Of a stretch of 6,414 nucleotides of DNA, positions 1 to 6,414 are shown one piece after another. The notes under the pieces were generated by a model, which saw only the letters and a program-made list of their open reading frames with translations, did no database searches and was not told the origin of the DNA. Position numbers and translations under genes: made by a program. The DNA is from an uncultured Lachnospiraceae bacterium (GTDB lineage: Bacteria; Bacillota; Clostridia; Lachnospirales; Lachnospiraceae): NCBI GenBank assembly GCA_905236925.1, contig CAJOQS010000277.1, positions 1 to 6,414 on the forward strand. Reading direction: 5' to 3'. Position 1 is the first letter of the stretch, and every line of letters starts with the position of its first letter.

Positions 1-1
1 C

Positions 2-919
2 AAGGTCGGCCCGGATATGGAAGCCGCGGAAAAACGGCTTGCCGGAGAAGGAAAAACTCCGCTGTTCTTTGTCCGTGACGGAGAACTGCTCGGGATCATA
101 GGGGTCGCCGATGTTATAAGGCCGGATTCGGCACGCGGAGTCGAGGAGCTTCGGAACATGGGCATCGAGGTCGTAATGCTGACCGGCGACAACGAGCGGA
201 CCGCCGCTGCGATAGGACGCCAGGCGGGCGTTGACCGTGTTGTTGCGGGCGTGCTCCCGGACGGCAAGGAGGCTGTTATCCGCGACCTGCAGAAAAACGG
301 AAACACCGCAATGGTCGGAGACGGCATCAACGACGCGCCCGCGCTCACCCGCGCGGACCTCGGCATTGCCATCGGAGCCGGAACCGATGTTGCGATAGAC
401 AGCGCGGATGTCGTGCTGATGAACTCGGGACTGACCGATGTTTCGGCAGCAGTCAGGCTGAGCAGGGCGGTATTGAGGAACATACGGGAAAATCTTTTCT
501 GGGCTTTTGCATATAATCTGCTGCTGATACCGATGGCTGCGGGCCTGTACCGCGGCATCGAGATGAAGCCCATGTGGGGAGCCGCGGCGATGTCTCTCTC
601 AAGCTTCAGCGTCTGCATGAATGCACTGAGGCTGAATCTCTTCAAGCTGCATGATGCAAGGCATGACCGGAAGATAAAAGTAAAGAATAAGATCAGGGAG
701 GAAAAAACCATGACGAAAACTCTTAAGATAGAAGGTATGATGTGCGAGCACTGCGAGGCACGCGTGAAGAAGACTCTCGAGGCCATTCCCGGAGTCGAGA
801 ATGCCGCTGCGGATCATAAGGCCGGAACCGCGGTCGTAACACTGAGCTCGGACGTTGCCGATGATGTTCTGTCATCTGCTGTTGAAGCGCAGGATTACAA
901 GGTTCTCGGAGTGGAGTAA
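2..919 (+). CDS. copA: Copper(I)-translocating P1B-type ATPase, C-terminal part, with fused C-terminal HMA domain (5' partial)
   Basis: This is the 3' end of a membrane pump that exports Cu(I) from the cytoplasm using ATP. The reading frame is open from nt 2, so the actuator domain, the CPC membrane motif and the DKTG phosphorylation site lie upstream of the window. Visible P-type ATPase signatures are TGDN (nt 182-193) and the hinge GDGINDAP (from nt 317). Two membrane segments follow. They carry YN-x4-P (Tyr at 512, Asn at 515, Pro at 530) and M-x2-SS (nt 590-604), the TM7 and TM8 signatures of the Cu(I)-specific P1B-1 subgroup. After a Lys-rich linker comes an HMA domain with GMMCEHC (Cys codons at 743 and 752). 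Metal-binding domains are usually N-terminal in CopA; the C-terminal position is, from memory, common in Lachnospiraceae. No convincing terminator follows, so read-through into the next operon is possible. Confidence 0.93.
   Translation, partial: KVGPDMEAAEKRLAGEGKTPLFFVRDGELLGIIGVADVIRPDSARGVEELRNMGIEVVMLTGDNERTAAAIGRQAGVDRVVAGVLPDGKEAVIRDLQKNGNTAMVGDGINDAPALTRADLGIAIGAGTDVAIDSADVVLMNSGLTDVSAAVRLSRAVLRNIRENLFWAFAYNLLLIPMAAGLYRGIEMKPMWGAAAMSLSSFSVCMNALRLNLFKLHDARHDRKIKVKNKIREEKTMTKTLKIEGMMCEHCEARVKKTLEAIPGVENAAADHKAGTAVVTLSSDVADDVLSSAVEAQDYKVLGVE
695..712 (+). promoter_or_regulatory. Internal ribosome binding site and ATG before the HMA domain of copA
   Basis: AGGGAGGA (695-702) stands 7 nt before an in-frame ATG at 710, exactly at the boundary between the ATPase and its HMA domain. 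Starting here would give a free 69-residue CopZ-like copper chaperone ending at the same stop (917-919). The preceding stretch (about 670-708) is A-rich and encodes a Lys-rich linker, unlike the G+C-rich coding around it, as expected of a former intergenic region. Two outcomes are possible: both products are made (fused pump and free chaperone), or the site is a relic of a copA-copZ fusion. The sequence shows the site, not its use. Confidence 0.55.
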
Positions 920-943
920 GGCCCTCTCCCGGCGGCGTGGGAC

Positions 944-973
944 TTGACGGAATACAGTGCTCTGTGTTATAGT
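944..973 (+). promoter_or_regulatory. Sigma-A-type promoter of the GntR-mcsA-mcsB-clpC operon
   Basis: A -35 element TTGACG (944-949) and a -10 element TATAGT (968-973) are separated by 18 nt. Each differs from consensus at one position. Transcription would start near nt 980, upstream of the TTG start at 1021, leaving a leader of about 40 nt. It begins only 24 nt after the copA stop. I saw no CIRCE element and no CtsR-type heptad direct repeats here, although these often control clpC operons. Confidence 0.7.
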
Positions 974-986
974 CTGAGTATAACAC
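964..986 (+). promoter_or_regulatory. Perfect 8-bp inverted repeat over the -10, candidate GntR operator
   Basis: GTGTTATA (964-971) and TATAACAC (979-986) are perfect inverted arms around a 7-nt centre. The repeat covers most of the -10 element and the likely transcription start, so a bound dimer would block RNA polymerase. The adjacent downstream gene encodes a GntR-family protein. Members of this family usually bind palindromes with GT...AC ends in their own promoters, so autoregulation, and with it control of mcsA-mcsB-clpC, is the simplest reading. It is not a terminator: the arms are A+T-rich and no T-tract follows. Confidence 0.6.
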
Positions 987-1020
987 TAGGCGCGTGACTG
1001 TAAGGAAGGAGGCGGCGGAT

Positions 1021-1395
1021 TTGATCTATTACATTGATTTCAGCAGCGATGAAGCATTTTATCTTCAGCTGCGCAACCAGATCATTCTTGGGATCGCGAC
1101 GGCCCGGCTCCGGGACGGTGAAAGTCTCCCTTCGGTCCGCGACATGGCTGAGACCATCGGCATCAACATGCATACGGTCAACAAAACGTATTCGATGCTG
1201 AGGCAGGAGGGTTATCTGCGTCTTGACAGGCGCAGGGGCGCCGTAGTCTCGGTGAATCCCGACCAGCACAGGAAGCTGGAGGCTTTTAAATCCGGACTTA
1301 AGGTCAGCCTTGCGGAGGCGCTCTGCAACGGTCTGACAACAGAGGACATACATACCGCTGTGGATCAGGTGTTGGACGAGATCATCGGCCAATGA
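1021..1395 (+). CDS. GntR-family transcriptional regulator, YtrA-like
   Basis: A DNA-binding repressor of about 124 residues. The winged helix-turn-helix spans roughly residues 7-78, with the family hallmark LPSVRDMAETIGIN, then HTVNKTYSMLRQEGYL and a basic wing (DRRRGAVVSV). Only about 45 residues follow, too few for the large effector domain of FadR- or HutC-type members, which fits the short YtrA class. I chose TTG at 1021: GGAGG (1008-1012) lies 8 nt before it, and the resulting N-terminus, (M)IYYIDFSSDEAFYLQLR, matches the usual family start. An upstream in-frame GTG at 994 has no comparable ribosome binding site and lies very close to the predicted transcript start. It sits 21 nt before mcsA, where ctsR is found in Bacillus subtilis. 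It probably represses its own promoter and the heat-shock genes behind it; the effector is unknown. Confidence 0.9.
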   Translation: MIYYIDFSSDEAFYLQLRNQIILGIATARLRDGESLPSVRDMAETIGINMHTVNKTYSMLRQEGYLRLDRRRGAVVSVNPDQHRKLEAFKSGLKVSLAEALCNGLTTEDIHTAVDQVLDEIIGQ

Positions 1396-1416
1396 TTATT
1401 TGAGAAGAGGGATCGT

Positions 1417-2241
1417 ATGATTTGTGATATTTGTCATTCCAGAGAGGCAAGGGTCATATATACCGAGATAATTAACGGGCAGAAGCGCGAGCAGCATCTG
1501 TGCGAAAACTGCGCCGGCGAGCAGACCCGCGCGATAACCGAGAAGCTCGGGAACGAGATCAATATCGGCTCTATCCTTTCGGGAATCCTGCAGAACTATG
1601 CCAAGGGGCTTGCTGCCAAGTCCTCGAATGAGCCTGTCTGTCAGCGCTGCGGCATGACCGCCTCGAAGCTGATAAAGGACGGAAGGCTCGGATGTCCCGA
1701 ATGCTACAACGCTTTCTCGATGATACTTGAGAAGAATCTTAAAACCGTGCAGGGCGGAGTCGAATACCACGGCAAGGTTCCGGTAAACGCTATCAAGGTG
1801 GATATCGCTCCCGCAGCATCCGCGGGCAAGACCGCCGCCGATGTCATGAAGGCAGCCACGGACGAGATCGTCCGCAGGAACACCCGCAAGAAGCGCCCTT
1901 CGAAGAAGGCCGGCGCGGATGAGTACAGGGAGCTCCTTCAGAAGGCCCTTGAAGAGGAGGACTACGAGGAGGCGGCAAGGCTCCGCGACCTCATAAAGGA
2001 GGCGGCTGAGGTTCCGGAAGGGAAGAAGGCCGCTGCGGAAGGAAAGAAGACTGCTGCGACGGGCAAGAAGACCGCTGCGGAAGGAAAGAAGACTGCTTCT
2101 GCAGGCAAGAAGGCTGCCACGGTTGAAAAGAAGGCTGCTGCGGCTGGCAAGAAATCTGTCTCGGCAGGCAAGAAGGCTGCCGCGGATGGCAAGAAATCTG
2201 CTTCGGAGAAAGCACCCGTGAAGGGGGGCAGGAACCGGTGA
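1417..2241 (+). CDS. mcsA: McsA, zinc-finger and UVR-domain activator of the McsB arginine kinase, with a Lys/Ala repeat tail
   Basis: McsA binds McsB, stimulates its protein-arginine kinase activity and helps link it to ClpC in the cytoplasm. Two four-cysteine clusters are visible: Cys3/Cys6/Cys29/Cys32 and Cys75/Cys78/Cys93/Cys96, both CxxC...CxxC as in the family. A Lys/Arg-rich segment follows, then a UVR motif (about residues 169-196, EYRELL...YEEAARLRDLI), the interaction motif also found in UvrB, UvrC and ClpC. Family members are usually about 150-190 residues; this one is 274. The extra length is a Lys/Ala-rich tail (residues 202-274) made of seven-residue repeats and ending in GGRNR. 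The ATG has an AGAGGG ribosome binding site 5 nt upstream. The gene overlaps mcsB by 4 nt, so translation is probably coupled. Confidence 0.93.
   Translation: MICDICHSREARVIYTEIINGQKREQHLCENCAGEQTRAITEKLGNEINIGSILSGILQNYAKGLAAKSSNEPVCQRCGMTASKLIKDGRLGCPECYNAFSMILEKNLKTVQGGVEYHGKVPVNAIKVDIAPAASAGKTAADVMKAATDEIVRRNTRKKRPSKKAGADEYRELLQKALEEEDYEEAARLRDLIKEAAEVPEGKKAAAEGKKTAATGKKTAAEGKKTASAGKKAATVEKKAAAAGKKSVSAGKKAAADGKKSASEKAPVKGGRNR
2020..2208 (+). repeat. Nine tandem 21-bp units encoding GKK-containing heptads in mcsA
   Basis: Nine consecutive 21-bp units begin at 2020, 2041, 2062, 2083, 2104, 2125, 2146, 2167 and 2188. Each encodes a heptad of the form G-K-K-A/T/S-x-x-x; the sixth has E in place of G. 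Examples are GKKTAAE and GKKAAAD. The units are similar but not identical, with differences at silent sites and in the last residues, so the array is not freshly expanded. The 21-bp length keeps the frame whatever the copy number. The protein segment is strongly basic, has no aromatic residues and is probably disordered or loosely helical, resembling histone H1-like bacterial tails. Confidence 0.93.
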
Positions 2242-3296
2242 GCAATAACACTATCAAATGGTACATGCAGCAGAAGGCATACGATGACGTTGTTGTTTCG
2301 AGCAGCGTCAGACTTGCGAGGAATCTCGCGGAGTATGACTTCATGGACAGGATAAGCAACGACGACGCCATGCGGCTCGTCGAGCAGGTCAGGTCACTGA
2401 CCCCGGAGCTTGCGGGCAGGGAGTGTACGGAGTATTATTCCTGCAATGTCAACAGGCTTCCGGAGAACGAGAAGGACTCGCTGGTCGAGATGTCATCGAT
2501 CACCAGGGAGCTTGCAGGCAAGAAGCAGGCTTCGGGACTGATAATCTCCGAGGACGAGAGCATCAGCATCATGATCAACGAGGACGATCACATCAGGATC
2601 AGCGCCATTTCCCCCGGCAACAACATGCGGAGCGCGTTTGCCGATGCCAACCGCATCGATGATTTCTTCGATTCGAGGATGCGCTACGCGTTCAGTGACC
2701 GCTACGGATATCTTACAACGAGTACGGCGGATGTCGGGACGGGCATGAAGGCCACTTATGTTCTTTCGCTTCCGGCGCTTACGATCTCCGGAAAGCTCAA
2801 CGCGATACGCGATGAGGCCGCCAAGTGCGGAGCCGTGTTCAGGGATGTTATCTCGGAGGACGGCAAGAACCTCGGTTACCTGTATTCGGTCTCAAACCAG
2901 AAGACCCTCGGAGTCACCGAGCAGGAGATCATCGAGAACCTCGATCAGGTTGTCAGCCAGCTGACCGGCATCGAGCGAAAGGGAAGGATCGCCTGGGTCG
3001 AGAACAATCATGACGATGTTGAGGATAAGGTGTTCAGGTCCTACGGGGTATTGAAGCACGCGAAGCTTATCAAGCTTAAGGACGCGATGGCGCTGCTTGC
3101 CCAGCTCAAGTTCGGATCGGACACGGGACTCATCCGCCTGGGCGGAGGAGGAGCGGATCTTTGCAGGCTCATGATGGAGATCCAGCCCGCGAACATCATA
3201 AAGTACTACAAATGCGGAGCGGATCAGGTTGAGATAGAACGCGCCAGGGCGAAGTATCTTAACGAGAAGCTGCCTGCGATAAGCAACAGCAATTGA
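2238..3296 (+). CDS. mcsB: McsB-like protein-arginine kinase (guanidino kinase family), divergent active site
   Basis: McsB phosphorylates arginine side chains and so marks proteins for ClpC-ClpP. The 352-residue length fits the family (about 350-363). Recognisable blocks are SSxVRLARN (21-29), NEDDHIR (114-120), GYLTT...VGTGMKA (157-172) and SNQKTLG (near residue 220). Compared with B. subtilis McsB as I remember it, several key positions differ: Arg29 is Ser23, Arg86 appears to be Asp, Cys167 is Ser162, Asn170 is Asp165 and Arg176 is Lys171. Arg31, Arg125 and Arg207 are kept (Arg25, Arg120, Arg202). The C-terminal RDxxRA phosphoarginine-pocket motif reads IERARA. The protein may be weakly active, altered in specificity, or a pseudokinase adaptor. 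The GTG start overlaps the mcsA stop (GTGA) with a purine-rich ribosome binding site (2221-2232), so I prefer it to Met10. Confidence 0.9.
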   Translation: MSNNTIKWYMQQKAYDDVVVSSSVRLARNLAEYDFMDRISNDDAMRLVEQVRSLTPELAGRECTEYYSCNVNRLPENEKDSLVEMSSITRELAGKKQASGLIISEDESISIMINEDDHIRISAISPGNNMRSAFADANRIDDFFDSRMRYAFSDRYGYLTTSTADVGTGMKATYVLSLPALTISGKLNAIRDEAAKCGAVFRDVISEDGKNLGYLYSVSNQKTLGVTEQEIIENLDQVVSQLTGIERKGRIAWVENNHDDVEDKVFRSYGVLKHAKLIKLKDAMALLAQLKFGSDTGLIRLGGGGADLCRLMMEIQPANIIKYYKCGADQVEIERARAKYLNEKLPAISNSN

Positions 3297-3315
3297 CACA
3301 TAGGAGCATACCGGA

Positions 3316-5795
<2,480 letters not shown>

Positions 5796-5799
<4 letters not shown>

Positions 5800-6209
5800 A
5801 GACAGTTGAAGCATTGATCAGAAACGAAGCCGACGGAACTATCAGTTTCGGAGATTTCACTCTGGGAGCGAAAGGAAAGGTTTCGGATTTTGACCACAAC
5901 GGAGACCTCTACAAGGTTAAGACGTTCAACGAGATAACCAAGCTTGAGCGCAACGAGAACTTTGTTTATGAATCGGTTCCGGGATCAGCGGTATTCAATT
6001 TTAAAGCGGACGGGAACGAGGTTTCATTTTCGGTTACGGGCGCGGAGGATGTTCAGATAACCCTCGAGCTTGAGCCCGATAAGGAATATGATGTCAAAGT
6101 CGGCGGCAGCACCCTCGGACGCATACGCACCAACCTCGGCGGAAAGCTCGTATTCAGCGTTGAAGCAAGGATGGACGAGCCCACACCGGTTGTTGTTACC
6201 AAAATCTGA
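5796..6209 (+). CDS. Small conserved protein, labelled 'endosialidase' in Lachnospiraceae; function unknown
   Basis: A 137-residue acidic cytoplasmic-looking protein with no signal peptide, membrane segment or cysteine. Its sequence alternates short hydrophobic stretches with glycines and charged residues, suggesting an all-beta fold. Notable segments are ADGTISFGDFTLG (12-24), YKVKTFNEITKLERNE near the middle, and TNLGGKLVFSVE near the C-terminus. From memory, close relatives in Lachnospiraceae databases carry the name 'endosialidase'. At this length it cannot be a phage-type endosialidase, and I see no catalytic signature, so I do not transfer that function. Its ATG overlaps the clpC stop (ATGA), with AGGAGG 7 nt upstream, so it is probably translated together with ClpC. 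It is the last gene before the terminator. A role in ClpC-linked protein quality control is a guess from position only. Confidence 0.85.
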
Positions 6210-6222
6210 TTAATGACTCTTT

Positions 6223-6254
6223 AAAGGGATCGGCAGAAGCCGGTCTCTTTTTTT
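6223..6254 (+). terminator. Intrinsic terminator of the clpC operon
   Basis: A 12-bp stem with arms 6223-6234 and 6239-6250, including two G-U pairs, closes a 4-nt AGAA loop and runs into a seven-T tract (6248-6254). It starts 13 nt after the stop of the last operon gene and ends before the argG promoter, so it separates the two units. Confidence 0.9.
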
Positions 6255-6265
6255 GAAAAAAAGTG

Positions 6266-6293
6266 TTGACAAATGAATGCACCGGTGTATAAT
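6266..6293 (+). promoter_or_regulatory. argG: Sigma-A-type promoter of argG
   Basis: A consensus -35 TTGACA (6266-6271) and a consensus -10 TATAAT (6288-6293) are separated by 16 nt. Both hexamers are perfect, so the promoter should be strong when not repressed. An 8-bp palindrome CACCGGTG (6280-6287) fills the end of the spacer next to the -10. Transcription should begin near nt 6300, leaving a leader of about 45 nt. Confidence 0.88.
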
Positions 6294-6331
6294 ATGCATT
6301 ATATTCAAAAAATGATGCATAAATATTCAAT
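6293..6331 (+). promoter_or_regulatory. Two ArgR-like (ARG box) sites in the argG leader
   Basis: The arginine repressor consensus is TGAAT-W4-ATTCA. The second site here, TGCAT-AAAT-ATTCA (6316-6329), differs from it at one base. The first, TGCAT-TAT-ATTCA (6295-6307), has the same change and a spacer one base shorter. The ATGCAT cores (6294 and 6315) are 21 bp apart, two helical turns, matching the usual spacing of paired ARG boxes. The sites start at the edge of the -10 and run towards the argG ribosome binding site, where bound ArgR-arginine would block initiation. The assignment rests on pattern match and the identity of the downstream gene. Confidence 0.65.
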
Positions 6332-6343
6332 GGAGGAAGCGAT

Positions 6344-6414
6344 ATGGATAAAAAGGATATTAAGAAGGTAGTACTTGCATATTCGGGCGGACTTGACACA
6401 TCGATCATCATTCC
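6344..6414 (+). CDS. argG: Argininosuccinate synthase, N-terminus (3' partial)
   Basis: Argininosuccinate synthase joins citrulline and aspartate using ATP, the penultimate step of arginine synthesis. Only the first 23 codons and part of the next are in the window, but they include AYSGGLDTS (residues 12-20), the ATP-pyrophosphatase P-loop-like motif that defines the family near its N-terminus. GGAGG (6332-6336) lies 7 nt before the ATG. The gene has its own promoter after a terminator, so it is not part of the clpC operon. The first residues (MDKKDIKK) are ordinary for clostridial members. Confidence 0.95.
   Translation, partial: MDKKDIKKVVLAYSGGLDTSIII

Noticed and set aside
920..943. Possible terminator hairpin after copA
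   Set aside because: Only a 4-bp stem (TCCC/GGGA) can be drawn and no T-tract follows, so I do not call it.
944..1020. CtsR box or CIRCE element at the stress-operon promoter
   Set aside because: No tandem GGTCAAA-type heptads and no TTAGCACTC-N9-GAGTGCTAA repeat are visible; the only palindrome is the A+T-rich one assigned to the GntR protein.
994..1395. Longer version of the GntR gene starting at GTG 994
   Set aside because: No ribosome binding site precedes it, it adds nine residues atypical of the family, and the strong GGAGG at 1008-1012 would lie inside the gene.
2020..2208. CRISPR array or non-coding satellite
   Set aside because: The units are contiguous, have no spacers, are 21 bp long and stay in frame inside mcsA.
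1962..2371. Minus-strand open frames rich in Pro/Ser/Gln or Ala/Phe opposite the mcsA tail
   Set aside because: They are mirror images of the 21-bp Lys/Ala repeat in mcsA; the repetitive composition explains the lack of stops.
6196..6411. 71-codon minus-strand open frame across the terminator and argG promoter
   Set aside because: It crosses a terminator, a consensus promoter and the argG start, and its translation is low-complexity with no ribosome binding site support seen.

Overview
The window looks like chromosomal DNA from a Bacillota anaerobe of class Clostridia, most likely in or near Lachnospiraceae. Three things point there. The mcsA-mcsB-clpC stress operon is typical of Gram-positive bacteria. 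The copper ATPase carries a C-terminal metal-binding domain with a GMMCxxC motif, an arrangement I recall from Lachnospiraceae. A small protein often labelled 'endosialidase' in that family follows clpC. Coding DNA is rich in G+C at third positions, while intergenic DNA is A+T-rich. All genes are on the + strand.

Layout: (1) nt 2-919 is the 3' end of a Cu(I) P1B-type ATPase gene, copA, ending in an in-frame HMA domain that has its own strong internal ribosome binding site. (2) nt 944-986 is a sigma-A-type promoter whose -10 lies inside a perfect 8-bp inverted repeat. (3) nt 1021-6209 is a probable five-gene operon: a YtrA-type GntR repressor with a likely TTG start, mcsA, mcsB, clpC and the small 'endosialidase'-labelled protein. 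Gaps are 21 and 19 nt or the genes overlap by 4 nt (mcsA/mcsB and clpC/small gene). (4) nt 6223-6254 is an intrinsic terminator. (5) nt 6266-6414 holds a promoter, two ArgR-like boxes and the first 23 codons of argG.

In the classical system CtsR represses the operon, McsA activates McsB, McsB marks proteins with phosphoarginine, and ClpC (with ClpP) unfolds and degrades them. Here the CtsR position is taken by a GntR-family regulator. McsA carries a roughly 70-residue Lys/Ala heptad tail. McsB lacks several residues that contact ATP or are needed for activity in the family, while ClpC keeps both GTEH phosphoarginine-pocket signatures. The window may therefore encode a re-wired or kinase-impaired form of the McsAB-ClpC system. 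That is the most interesting observation here, and it is inference from sequence alone.
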